Positions 1 through 7,459 of a stretch of 44,737 nucleotides of DNA are shown here, piece by piece. Position 1 is the first letter of the stretch, and every line of letters begins with the position of its first letter. The notes under the pieces are model-generated. The model was not told the origin of the DNA. It ran no database searches and saw nothing but the letters and a program-made list of their open reading frames with translations. The stretch lies in contig NZ_BAEH01000045.1 of NCBI RefSeq assembly GCF_000241305.1, positions 1-44,737 on the forward strand. The letters are read 5' to 3'. Made by a program: the position numbers and the translations under genes. This DNA comes from Gordonia effusa NBRC 100432 (GTDB lineage: Bacteria; Actinomycetota; Actinomycetes; Mycobacteriales; Mycobacteriaceae).

Positions 1-319
1 GGGCGCGGAGGGCATCAAGGCCGCTGCGACCGCTAGCCCGCTCTTCGCCAAATACGGCACCGCGATCGACCGTGAATCCGCCTACGAGTTGCTGACCGCA
101 AAGGTCGCACCGCCACCAGCACAGGAAGAGGGGCTCGGAGCATCGGGAGAAGTGGCTCCGCCAGAATCTGCAGCGCCTGCCCCGACCAAAGAAGAGCCCG
201 GCATGATCACCGAAGTTCTGAACAGCCCGGCGATGAAGAGCTTCTTACGATCGGCGGCAAGCGCGGCAGGCCGTGAGATCAGCCGCTCGATCTTCGGTAC
301 GGCTAAACGTCGCCGTTAA
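1..319 (+). CDS. C-terminal part of a HerA-like DUF853 ATPase (5' truncated)
   Basis: The reading frame is open from base 2 to the TAA at 317-319, so only about the last 105 residues of the protein are present. The visible part reads SPLFAKYGTAIDRESAYELL, then a Pro/Ala/Glu-rich linker, then a conserved tail with LNSPAMKSFLRSAASAAGRE and a basic end. This tail is characteristic of the bacterial HerA-like helicase/ATPase family DUF853 (Rv2510c type in mycobacteria). The ATPase core lies outside the window, so its Walker motifs cannot be checked. It converges on the minus-strand reductase gene, whose stop begins 16 bases downstream. The same pairing of a DUF853 gene with a CmrA-type reductase is known from M. 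tuberculosis (Rv2510c/Rv2509), which supports the call. What this family acts on is unclear. Confidence 0.8.
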   Translation, partial: GAEGIKAAATASPLFAKYGTAIDRESAYELLTAKVAPPPAQEEGLGASGEVAPPESAAPAPTKEEPGMITEVLNSPAMKSFLRSAASAAGREISRSIFGTAKRRR

Positions 320-335
320 GCGGTAGCCCAGCGGC

Positions 336-1139
336 TCAGTCGGCCATCTTGCGGTAGAAGGTCCCGACGATCGGCGCCACGATCTTGCGCGGTGAATAGC
401 CGCCGGCCACCGACATCGCCTTGGAGAGAGCTCCGGGGACAACCCGCATCTTGTTGCGTCCCAACGCATCTAGGCTCATCTCGGCGACCTTGTCAGAGGA
501 ATGCCAGAGGAAATCCGGCACCGCCGCGTCGACGTTGCTGGCCTCGTCGGCAGTGGGAGTCTCGGTCCGCACCGGCCCCGGCGCGAGCAGGGTTACGTGG
601 ACACCTTGATCGGCGACCTCGCCGCGCAGCGATTCACTAAACGTGTTTACGAACGCCTTCGATGCCGCGTATGTCGCGTTATTCGGGATGGGCATATTGC
701 CGGCCGCCGACCCGACCATGAGAATGCCACCGGATCGGCGCGACACCATTCGCGGCAACACGGCAAGCGTGAGGTCGTGGACGGCATTGACGTTGAGACG
801 TGTCTGCGCGCGCTCGTATTCGGCGTCGAGTTCGTACAGCCGGCCGAAGGTCGCGATACCCGCGTTGTTGCACAGAATCGAAATCTCGCGTCCGGCCAGT
901 TCCGCCGACAGGACCTCGACCGCGGCTGGATCAGATAGGTCGACGGCGCGAACTTCGACGGTCACGTCGTATTCATTGCGCAACTCGGTGGCTAGGTCTT
1001 CCAAGATTTCGCCACGGCGGGCGACGATGATCAGTGAATACCCGCGCGAGGCGAGAACGCGCGCGAGCGCCATACCGATACCCGACGATGCGCCGGTGAC
1101 TACTGCTCGACCGTCGACTGACGGAATGGGGACTGCCAT
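336..1139 (-). CDS. cmrA: Short-chain dehydrogenase, mycolate-motif reductase (CmrA/Rv2509 type)
   Basis: This is a classical short-chain dehydrogenase/reductase of 267 residues. The NADP-binding TGASSGIG motif is at residues 15-22, NNAG at about 91-94, and the catalytic Ser144, Tyr157 and Lys161 (YAASK) are present. Its C-terminal third, with ALGRNKMRVVPGALSKAMSV and PRKIVAPIVGTFY, matches the Rv2509/NCgl2385 family as I recall it. In that family the enzyme reduces the beta-keto ester left by Pks13 to give the mature mycolate motif of the cell envelope. An orthologue therefore implies a mycolic-acid-producing host. The assignment rests on remembered family sequence and on the DUF853 neighbour. 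It lies 33 bases downstream of fadH on the same strand and may be cotranscribed with it. Confidence 0.8.
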   Translation of the reverse strand: MAVPIPSVDGRAVVTGASSGIGMALARVLASRGYSLIIVARRGEILEDLATELRNEYDVTVEVRAVDLSDPAAVEVLSAELAGREISILCNNAGIATFGRLYELDAEYERAQTRLNVNAVHDLTLAVLPRMVSRRSGGILMVGSAAGNMPIPNNATYAASKAFVNTFSESLRGEVADQGVHVTLLAPGPVRTETPTADEASNVDAAVPDFLWHSSDKVAEMSLDALGRNKMRVVPGALSKAMSVAGGYSPRKIVAPIVGTFYRKMAD

Positions 1140-1172
1140 TCCGTCAGTCTATGACGCGTCGATGCCGCAGTT

Positions 1173-3230
1173 TTAGTTGATACTCGCGGCGACCTCGGTG
1201 CCCTGCCGGATCGCACGCTTGGCATCGAGTTCGGCGGCCAAGTCGGCTCCACCAATCACGTGGGTGGTTACACCGGCGACGGTCAACGGGTCGACCAGGT
1301 CTCGTACTGATTCCTGTCCGGCGCAGATCACCACGTTGTCGACCTCGAGGATTCGCGACGGAGTATCAGGATCATCGAAAGACAGGTGCAGACCGGCGTC
1401 GTCGATCTTGTCGTAGCGGGCGCCCGAAATCTGTTCCACGCCTTTCATTTTCACCGTCGCGCGATGTACCCAACCGGTGGTCTTACCGAGGGTCTTGCCC
1501 TGACGTCCCGGCTTGCGCTGCACCAGGTAGACGGTGCGGGTCGCGGGCAAGGGGCGCGGCTTGGTCACGAAGCCGGGTTTGGTCAGATCCTCGCTGACGC
1601 CCCATTCCTGTTCCCACTCTTTAAGATTCAGAGTTGGCGACTCGTCGACGGTAAGGAATTCGGTGACGTCAAAGCCGATGCCGCCGGCACCGATTACCGC
1701 GACCCGCTTACCGATTTCTCGGTGGCCGAGTACCGCATCGGCGTAGGACATCACCATCGGGTGATCGACGCCGTCGATCTTGGGGACGCGTGGGGTCACG
1801 CCGGTGGCGACGATCACCTCGTCGAACTTGCCGCCGTCGGTGCCCTCGATCAGCTCCTCGGCGGTGACTCTCTTGTTCAAATGCACTGTGACATTGTTGA
1901 TTTCGAGCTGGCGGGTGAAGTAGCGGACCGTCTCGTTGAACTCTTCTTTGCCCGGGATGCGTGCGGCGATGGAGAACTGTCCACCGATCTTCTCGCTACC
2001 CTCGAATAGTTCGACGCGGTGACCGCGCTGGGCAGTGGAGACCGCCGCGGCCAAGCCGGCCGGGCCCGCGCCGATGACGGCGATGTGCTTGGCTCGTCGA
2101 GTCGCGCCGAGGGTCAGTACCGTCTCGCGACCGGCGCGCGCATTGAGCAGGCAGGAGACCTTCTTGCCGACGAAGGCGTGGTCCAGACACGCCTGGTTGC
2201 AGCCGATGCATGTGTTGATCTCGTCGCCTCGGCCGGTCATCGCCTTGTTGACGAACTCCGGGTCGGCGAGAAGTGGTCGAGCCATCGACACCGCGTCGAC
2301 GCGCCCGCGCTCAAGGATTTCCTCGGCGACTTCGGGAGTGTTGATGCGGTTGGAGGCGATCAACGGAATCGACACTTCGTCGCGCAGACGCTCGGTGAAT
2401 TTCACGAATGCGGCACGCGGCACCGACGTGACGATGGTCGGGATTCCCGCTTCGTGCCAACCGATGTCGGTGTTAATGGCATCGACGCCGAACTCTTCGG
2501 CCTTGCGGGCCATCAGTGCGATCTCATCCCAGGTCTGGCCCTTGCGAACGAAGTCGGCGATGGATTGGCGCAAGATGACGGGGAAGTCGCGGGGGACCTG
2601 TTTGCGGACCTCTTTGATGATCTCGACGAGGAACCGTTGCCGATTTTCGGTAGAGCCGCCCCACTTGTCGGTGCGGTCATTGGTGTGTGGACAGAGGAAT
2701 TGGTTGATCAGGTAGCCCTCGCCGCCCATCAACTCGATAGCATCGTAGCCCGACTTTCGGGCGAGTTTGGCGCCCTGCCCGAAGGAGCGGATGACATGCC
2801 AAATCATCTGCTCGGTCATCTTGAAATGCTTGAACGGATGGATCGGTGACGGTTCGGAGCCGGCGGCCACCTTGAGCGGGGTGTATCCGTAACGCCCAGC
2901 GTGAATCAGCTGGATAGCGATCTTGCCGCCCTCTTTGTGGACCGCTTTGGTCAGTCGGCTGTGTCGATGGACGTCGACCGAGTTGGTCAGCTTACCCGCG
3001 AACGGGAGCAGCAGGCCGGTACGTGTTGGGGCGAATCCACCGGTGATGATGAGGCCGACTCCGCCACGTGCGCGCTCGGCGTAGTACGCGGCCAACTTGT
3101 CGGTATCCCAGTAGCGGTCTTCGAGGCCGGTATGCATGGACCCCATCACCGCACGGTTTCGTAGCGTGATGCCACCGATTCGCAGTGGCTCGAAGAGTCT
3201 GGGGTAGTGGGGGTTTGGTGCGGTCGACAT
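1173..3230 (-). CDS. fadH: NADPH-dependent 2,4-dienoyl-CoA reductase
   Basis: The 685-residue protein has the full FadH layout. An Old Yellow Enzyme-type FMN barrel covers about residues 8-335, a [4Fe-4S] cluster is bound by Cys341, Cys344, Cys348 and Cys360 (CIGCNQAC then a fourth Cys 12 on), and an FAD/NADPH domain starts with GAGPAGLAAA near 387. Tyr173 (EGYLINQF) and His259 (GWHEAGIPT) correspond to the catalytic Tyr166 and His252 of the E. coli enzyme. The reaction reduces 2,4-dienoyl-CoA formed during breakdown of unsaturated fatty acids, in the cytosol. The length is close to the family norm of about 672. The padR gene lies 54 bases upstream on the same strand, as in M. tuberculosis Rv1176c-Rv1175c, and probably controls it. 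Confidence 0.93.
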   Translation of the reverse strand: MSTAPNPHYPRLFEPLRIGGITLRNRAVMGSMHTGLEDRYWDTDKLAAYYAERARGGVGLIITGGFAPTRTGLLLPFAGKLTNSVDVHRHSRLTKAVHKEGGKIAIQLIHAGRYGYTPLKVAAGSEPSPIHPFKHFKMTEQMIWHVIRSFGQGAKLARKSGYDAIELMGGEGYLINQFLCPHTNDRTDKWGGSTENRQRFLVEIIKEVRKQVPRDFPVILRQSIADFVRKGQTWDEIALMARKAEEFGVDAINTDIGWHEAGIPTIVTSVPRAAFVKFTERLRDEVSIPLIASNRINTPEVAEEILERGRVDAVSMARPLLADPEFVNKAMTGRGDEINTCIGCNQACLDHAFVGKKVSCLLNARAGRETVLTLGATRRAKHIAVIGAGPAGLAAAVSTAQRGHRVELFEGSEKIGGQFSIAARIPGKEEFNETVRYFTRQLEINNVTVHLNKRVTAEELIEGTDGGKFDEVIVATGVTPRVPKIDGVDHPMVMSYADAVLGHREIGKRVAVIGAGGIGFDVTEFLTVDESPTLNLKEWEQEWGVSEDLTKPGFVTKPRPLPATRTVYLVQRKPGRQGKTLGKTTGWVHRATVKMKGVEQISGARYDKIDDAGLHLSFDDPDTPSRILEVDNVVICAGQESVRDLVDPLTVAGVTTHVIGGADLAAELDAKRAIRQGTEVAASIN

Positions 3231-3284
3231 TGCGCTCCTTCGTGAAACGGTGATCGGCCGGGGGCTGTCCGGCGATCGCAGGGT

Positions 3285-3833
3285 TTAGGTGTCGGTGTGC
3301 TGGCGAGTCAGCGCGTCGATGACTTCATCGCACCAATCGATGAAGCCCTCTTCGGCGCGAATTCCGCCGCGCAGCACCAGATATTGGTGCAGTTTGCGGC
3401 CGGACAACGCACCCGGATTTGGGTAGTCGTCCTTTTGAAATCTTGTGTAGAGGTCGAGCTGAGCAGAGTGCAGGTCACGCTGATGTCGCATATCGGCGAT
3501 CGTGTCGTCGATGTTGCCGTGTTCGGCGGCACGGAGCTTTACGCCGAGTTCGTTGCGCAGGTGCTGTACCGGGGTGCGGGTCGCCACCCATTCGCGCAGC
3601 GCCTGACGCCCAGCGTCGGACAGCGTGTAGACCTTCTTGTCCGGTCGGCCATCTTGAGCCACCGGTTCAAAACTGACCAGGCCGTCGGAGTGGAGCTTTT
3701 TGAGCGTCCGATAGATCTGCTGATGTGTTGCGGACCAGAAATGGCCGATAGAACGTTCGAATTGGCGCCCGAGTTCGTAACCGGTGCCGGGTCGCTCGGC
3801 TAGCGACACCATGATCGCGTGTTCGAGAGCCAT
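3285..3833 (-). CDS. PadR-family transcriptional regulator
   Basis: The protein has 182 residues from the ATG at 3833. A longer reading exists to 4139 but runs through the hairpin terminator and out of the family, so I chose MALEHAIMVSLAERPGTGYE, the usual PadR start. Residues 1-85 form the winged helix, including the wing segment GRPDKKVYTLSDAGRQAL. The C-terminal half is the helical Vir-like dimer domain. This is the Rv1176c-type regulator, which lies directly upstream of fadH in mycobacteria as it does here. PadR proteins are usually ligand-responsive repressors, so fadH and its own gene are the probable targets. The ligand cannot be told from sequence. Confidence 0.88.
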   Translation of the reverse strand: MALEHAIMVSLAERPGTGYELGRQFERSIGHFWSATHQQIYRTLKKLHSDGLVSFEPVAQDGRPDKKVYTLSDAGRQALREWVATRTPVQHLRNELGVKLRAAEHGNIDDTIADMRHQRDLHSAQLDLYTRFQKDDYPNPGALSGRKLHQYLVLRGGIRAEEGFIDWCDEVIDALTRQHTDT

Positions 3834-3848
3834 GTGAACAAGGTAGCA

Positions 3849-3862
3849 GTGCAACTTCGCAC
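3849..3862. promoter_or_regulatory. Possible PadR operator upstream of padR
   Basis: GTGCAACTTCGCAC is an inverted repeat (GTGC/GCAC arms, 6-base spacer) lying 16-29 bases upstream of the padR start. A second TGCAAC follows at 3865-3870. The position suits autoregulation. The short arms make chance occurrence quite possible, and it is not the classical ATGT-N8-ACAT PadR site. Confidence 0.25.
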
Positions 3863-3905
3863 TATGCAACGACGCGCATAGCGGTCGAAGAATCTGTCGA
3901 AGATG

Positions 3906-3944
3906 CGAAACCCCGCCCGGACGTGGGTCCGAGCGGGGGTTTCG
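3906..3944 (-). terminator. Strong hairpin terminator after the small gene
   Basis: The stem pairs 3906-3922 with 3927-3944. It has about 16 base pairs with one mismatch, one bulged G and a 4-base loop, and its outer part is CGAAACCCC/GGGGTTTCG. It lies 32 bases beyond the stop of the 36-codon gene and before the padR start. Its obvious role is to end that small transcript and insulate padR. The only T run is the three Ts inside the arm, as is common for terminators in high-GC actinobacteria. Confidence 0.7.
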
Positions 3945-3975
3945 ACTGAGGGCTAGTGCGCGGGGCCGCGCAGAA

Positions 3976-4086
3976 TCAGCGCCATTCCCAAGTCCACTGA
4001 CGGCGACGGCGGTCCCACACGCGGCGCCGCTGGCGACGACGCTCCTGGTGACGGGGCGGCTGTCCGGGACGGTAAGGCTGAGGCAT
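3976..4086 (-). CDS. Arg/Trp-rich 36-residue small protein of unknown function
   Basis: I do not recognise this gene; it is shorter than standard gene-calling cut-offs. It runs from ATG at 4086 to TGA at 3976. The Shine-Dalgarno sequence AAGGAG is 6 bases before the ATG, and a strong hairpin terminator follows 32 bases after the stop, so it looks like a complete single-gene unit. The protein begins MPQPYRPGQPPRHQE, continues with a block of arginines, and ends WTWEWR. By my count it has 13 Arg, 4 Trp and only 3 acidic residues, so its net charge is about +10. It has no hydrophobic stretch long enough for a membrane helix. RNA or DNA binding, membrane-surface association or ribosome association are all possible. 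It could also be a leader peptide, but no gene follows on its transcript before the terminator. Confidence 0.6.
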   Translation of the reverse strand: MPQPYRPGQPPRHQERRRQRRRVWDRRRRQWTWEWR

Positions 4087-4160
4087 CTTCGATCTCCTTG
4101 ATTGGGATTTTCTGTTGTGCGACAACGTATGTCGAACACAGACGAAGGTAGGTGACCGAA

Positions 4161-4189
4161 TATCGAATGCCCTGCCGCGCCGCTGTCAA
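4161..4189 (-). promoter_or_regulatory. Candidate promoter for the small gene
   Basis: On the minus strand a perfect TTGACA (4184-4189) is followed after 17 bases by TCGATA (4161-4166), a poor -10 match. The start codon of the small gene lies 75 bases further down. I see no other gene in 4087-4363 (277 bases). The plus-strand promoter of the membrane hydrolase should also lie there, but I cannot point to it. Confidence 0.3.
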
Positions 4190-4363
4190 TCGACTGTCAG
4201 CGTGCCGACTGGGTGATTGTCCCAATTGTCCGTGCCCCCTAAACGATCCAAGAATCGACATACCTCCACATCGAGGCTTGACCAGGGGCGACCATGGAAG
4301 AACCAGTCACATGTGGGAAATGGAGGGCGATATGCGCCGGATCCAAATTCGTGGAGGTGTGAC

Positions 4364-6763
4364 ATGGAAACGGTGCTGAAATTAATCACCCATGGAGTCA
4401 GTGGGACGCCGGCCGCCACGATGCTGGGTATCGCGGAACCGAAGGTGCGCAGCATCGAGACCTACGGCGGCAAGTATTCGGGAACTTTCAGTGCATCGAG
4501 CGACGATCTGAAGGGGACTGCGCCGCCGGAACGTGTCGGCTATCGCTGGTCGTCGATGACCGCGGGGACGTTGCGGCAGTTGTTGTGGATAACGCTGCTC
4601 CCATTTGCGCTGATCAACGTCGCCTGGTGGATGCTGCCGTCGGACGAGGTCGGTCCCGGCCGGATCAAAGTATTGAAAGCTCTGTACCGCGCACTCGGTG
4701 TATTTCTTACGGCCATCGTCACTCTGCAGACGATGGTTATCGTTGTTGATTTGGTTTTCGACCAGTACTTACGGCACAGGACAACGCCGGACTGGCTTTC
4801 CGATGCCTGGCTCCTCTCGGTAATCGCCATCGCGATAGTTATCGGAGCCGCGTCGCTCTTTCATCGCCTCTCGCAGATCAACACCGACGGTGACGACGTG
4901 GACGAACCTTCGGACGTAGGCGTGCCGGCTGCGGATGGCTCGTCATGTGGTTTGGCCCGCGATGAGTTCATGTTTTGCACGGACAGTTCGGCGCCCGCAC
5001 TGCAGACCGCACATGGGTTGATGGTGTTCGGTGTGGCGACCGCTTACTGCTCTGGATGGCCGTTCGTCGACAGTCAGACCACCCCATGGGACGTGGTTTT
5101 AGGTCTCGTCGGTTGGGTCATCGCTGTTGGTGCGGCGCTACTGGCGGCTTTCACCCACAATCCGCGTGGTCGGGGGATAGGCGTCGCGATCAGTGGTGTT
5201 TTCGCCGGTTGGGCTGGCTTCGCGTGGGTAGCGGCGAGTGCTTTGGTCTTCATTGCGACCGCGATATGGATATTGCCGACGACGCAGGAGACCAATCGGC
5301 TTACCGAGGTGTCGTCGTGGACCGTCCTGGTAGCGGGTGCCGCCTACGGTGTCGTATTGCTTTGCGCCGCAATACTGCTGGGGCTCTGCCAGGGTGGGCC
5401 GGCCGTCAATGTTGATGGCTACCGTCCGTGGCTTCGTGGCATGCACAGCGCGTGCGTTGCCACTCTTGCCGGATTGATCGGGTTTACCGCGGGCATCGCG
5501 ATCAGCATCGTCGTGCAGACAATGCTGACGCCGGCATTCAAGTGGGATTCGGTGTGGAGCGCCAAGGCCTGGGCGACCCTTCTTGTCAACGGCGGCAGCA
5601 AGTTTCAGTTGCCCTGGGTGTACGAACCAGTCGCAAGAATGTGGGGGGTGACAGTCGTCGTCGTTGTTCTCGTCGCACTCACTTGGTATCTCACCGCCGC
5701 TCGGTGGTCTGTGCGCGATCGGCTGGCGTCGGCGGCGCGTCTGCAAGCGGAAGGTCTGCCAGTTTGGGCTCCTGCCACAGAGGACGAGACTCCGACAGCG
5801 ATGGATAAGGCGCTTCGGTCGTCATGGAAGCGGGCGGGTGCGAAGCTACTGATCCCCTCGGCGATCCTTCTGGTTGTAGTAGTTGCCGTCCTGACTGGCG
5901 TCATCTTTTTGTCTGTGAACTCGATGACTATGCCTAGCTGTCTTGCGAGCCTATTAGACTTGCTCGCCAATATTGGGCAGGTCGCAGTCGTCATCGCATT
6001 CGTCACCTTGTGCTGGACCGTTGTGCGTTCGGCCTTTCCGGGAAACGCTGTGGGACGACGCAGTTTGGGTGTCCTCTGGGATCTCGCGTCGTTTTGGCCA
6101 CGCGAAGCGCATCCGGTGGTTCCACCGAGCTATGCACCTCGAGCGTTGCGCGATATCAGCCGGTACGTGAACTCCCGCGACGTGTCGCGGGTGGTGCTGT
6201 GTGGTCACAGTCAAGGCTCGGTCCTTATGTACGCGGCGGCGCACCGAATCTTGGAGTGGACCGAAAAGAAATGTGAGGTATCGCTTTTCACCTACGGATC
6301 GCAATTGCGCTGGGCCTACGGGCGGGCCTTCCCGGCTTATCTCAACCTGAATACGCATGTCGAGCTTCTCGACCACATCGATAGTCGCTGGATCAATATG
6401 ACCAGGTATACCGACTACATCGGGGATAGCGTACTTAGTCGAGAGCAGGCGGATGAGGAGTGGTTCGTGATCGGGACGTTGAACGGCGAACCGTCATGGG
6501 TCGGAGCGAATCAAGGACCGCTGATCGTGGGCGAGTCAATTCCGTTCGGCCAGAACGCTTTCGGTCGATACGTGGGAACGGCCAAAGTGAAAACAACCAC
6601 CCTTCCTATCGAGGTCTGGCTTCTCGATCCGGTGGGTGACCCGTTTGGCGGTGGGCAGGCGCTTCGCAAGCATTCCGGCTACACCTGGAGTGAAGCCGGA
6701 CCCTCAGATACGAATGCGGTGTGGGAGTGGTGCATTGAGCAATTGTCCAGTGACAATTCTTAG
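4364..6763 (+). CDS. Multi-pass membrane protein with split alpha/beta-hydrolase (lipase-like) motifs
   Basis: Start: the frame is open from 4217, but ATG at 4364 has GGAGG six bases upstream, giving 799 residues. The N-terminus reads METVLKLITHGVSGTP, an HG oxyanion-type strand as at the start of many lipases. About 11 hydrophobic membrane segments follow between residues 70 and 555. The nucleophile elbow GHSQGS appears only at residues 614-619 (Ser616), in VVLCGHSQGSVLMYAAAH. A candidate catalytic His is His770 (LRKHSGY), and Asp755 or Asp759 could be the acid. The hydrolase fold therefore seems interrupted by a large membrane domain. I cannot name the family or substrate; membrane lipid or ester hydrolysis is inference. 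The gene has lower GC than its neighbours (52% and 48% in the 60-base lines at 4681 and 6361, counted by hand). It ends tail-to-tail with vapC, overlapping by 4 bases. Confidence 0.75.
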   Translation: METVLKLITHGVSGTPAATMLGIAEPKVRSIETYGGKYSGTFSASSDDLKGTAPPERVGYRWSSMTAGTLRQLLWITLLPFALINVAWWMLPSDEVGPGRIKVLKALYRALGVFLTAIVTLQTMVIVVDLVFDQYLRHRTTPDWLSDAWLLSVIAIAIVIGAASLFHRLSQINTDGDDVDEPSDVGVPAADGSSCGLARDEFMFCTDSSAPALQTAHGLMVFGVATAYCSGWPFVDSQTTPWDVVLGLVGWVIAVGAALLAAFTHNPRGRGIGVAISGVFAGWAGFAWVAASALVFIATAIWILPTTQETNRLTEVSSWTVLVAGAAYGVVLLCAAILLGLCQGGPAVNVDGYRPWLRGMHSACVATLAGLIGFTAGIAISIVVQTMLTPAFKWDSVWSAKAWATLLVNGGSKFQLPWVYEPVARMWGVTVVVVVLVALTWYLTAARWSVRDRLASAARLQAEGLPVWAPATEDETPTAMDKALRSSWKRAGAKLLIPSAILLVVVVAVLTGVIFLSVNSMTMPSCLASLLDLLANIGQVAVVIAFVTLCWTVVRSAFPGNAVGRRSLGVLWDLASFWPREAHPVVPPSYAPRALRDISRYVNSRDVSRVVLCGHSQGSVLMYAAAHRILEWTEKKCEVSLFTYGSQLRWAYGRAFPAYLNLNTHVELLDHIDSRWINMTRYTDYIGDSVLSREQADEEWFVIGTLNGEPSWVGANQGPLIVGESIPFGQNAFGRYVGTAKVKTTTLPIEVWLLDPVGDPFGGGQALRKHSGYTWSEAGPSDTNAVWEWCIEQLSSDNS

Positions 6764-7155
6764 TATTCGGCAACTCGAACATCGGTGTGGCTGAAGTCGT
6801 TGCCCACAAAGAGCAGCGGGCGGTTGGTATCGATCGCTAGTGCGTACGAAAAACAATCCCCGAAGTTCAGTTTCGCAGGGTGTCCCGATCCTTTGCCGAA
6901 TAGCTGATACGCGCGTCGGGCGATTCCGGACTGTTGCTCGGAGAATTCCTCAACGACAATCTCTGACTCGCGAATTAGGGCTTCGACATATCGCGAGACT
7001 GTCGGGTTTGGATGCCTGTCGCTGACTAGCAAGGTCTCCAGGTGGGTGGCTGCTGACATGGCAAACGGGCCATCGGACCTCAAAACCCGCGACAGCGCAT
7101 TGGCCGATGACTCATTGTTGGCCACGGCTATCAGCGCCGACGTGTCCACAATCAT
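6760..7155 (-). CDS. vapC: PIN-domain ribonuclease toxin VapC
   Basis: The 131-residue PIN-domain protein has the four acidic metal-binding residues in place: Asp4 (MIVDTSALIAV), Glu40 (ATHLETLL), Asp100 (LNFGDCFSYALA) and Asp120 (FVGNDFSHTDV). VapC toxins are Mg-dependent RNases that cut specific tRNAs or rRNA and are held inactive by VapB. The start overlaps the end of vapB by 4 bases (ATGA), so translation is coupled. The stop overlaps the end of the convergent membrane hydrolase gene. The closest group I can suggest is the Rv0624-like one. The RNA target cannot be predicted. Confidence 0.9.
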   Translation of the reverse strand: MIVDTSALIAVANNESSANALSRVLRSDGPFAMSAATHLETLLVSDRHPNPTVSRYVEALIRESEIVVEEFSEQQSGIARRAYQLFGKGSGHPAKLNFGDCFSYALAIDTNRPLLFVGNDFSHTDVRVAEY

Positions 7156-7418
7156 GCTGGGAGCCCATTTTCGTCGTAGAGATCGCCTTCCGTCGGTAGC
7201 CGATGCGAATCGGTGTCTGCCCAGGCGCGTTGCAAGTCTTGAATGATGGCGTCGATCCGTTGGGCTTTGGCCTGTGCATTTGCCGTATTCGCTGTCTCGT
7301 GTTCAGCGAGGAGTCGCTCCAGTGCCAATTCGATGACACTGGTCTGAGTGCGGCCGGTAATCGCGGCGGCCTGTTTTGCCAATGCGCAGACCCGCTCGTT
7401 CTTGATATTTAGCCCCAT
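7152..7418 (-). CDS. vapB: Antitoxin VapB
   Basis: The 88-residue antitoxin belongs to the Rv0623-like VapB family. It starts MGLNIKNERVCALAKQAA and continues ITGRTQTSVIELALERLL, the ribbon-helix-helix-type DNA-binding half. The C-terminal half (about 45-88) is charged and should wrap the VapC active site. It overlaps vapC by 4 bases, in the usual antitoxin-first order. No Shine-Dalgarno sequence stands at a normal distance. The operator repeats run right up to the start codon, so the transcript may be leaderless or nearly so. The pair lies 41 bases downstream of moaE on the same strand. Confidence 0.88.
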   Translation of the reverse strand: MGLNIKNERVCALAKQAAAITGRTQTSVIELALERLLAEHETANTANAQAKAQRIDAIIQDLQRAWADTDSHRLPTEGDLYDENGLPA

Positions 7419-7419
7419 G

Positions 7420-7453
7420 GGTAGAAGTCTACCTCAACGTCTACCTATCTACC
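7420..7453. promoter_or_regulatory. Repeat-rich vapBC operator
   Basis: TCTACC occurs three times (7428-7433, 7440-7445, 7448-7453) and its complement GGTAGA once (7420-7425). The first two hexamers form a palindrome, GGTAGA-AG-TCTACC, starting one base before the vapB start codon. VapB-VapC complexes usually repress their own promoter at such repeats. That this is the autoregulatory site is inferred from position and repetition. Confidence 0.6.
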
Positions 7454-7459
7454 CGGTCA

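Noticed and set aside
2019..2849. 276-codon open frame antisense to fadH, and similar antisense frames such as 1386-2009
   Set aside because: They are shadows produced by high third-position GC in fadH, with no ribosome site and no recognisable protein features.
3834..4261. Longer minus-strand frames upstream of padR (to 4139) and over the small gene (3953-4261)
   Set aside because: The first runs through a strong terminator hairpin. The second is in a different frame from the well-initiated 36-codon gene and has no ribosome site.
4217..4363. 49-codon extension of the membrane hydrolase
   Set aside because: The added residues are polar and unlike a protein start, while GGAGG precedes the ATG at 4364 at the correct distance.
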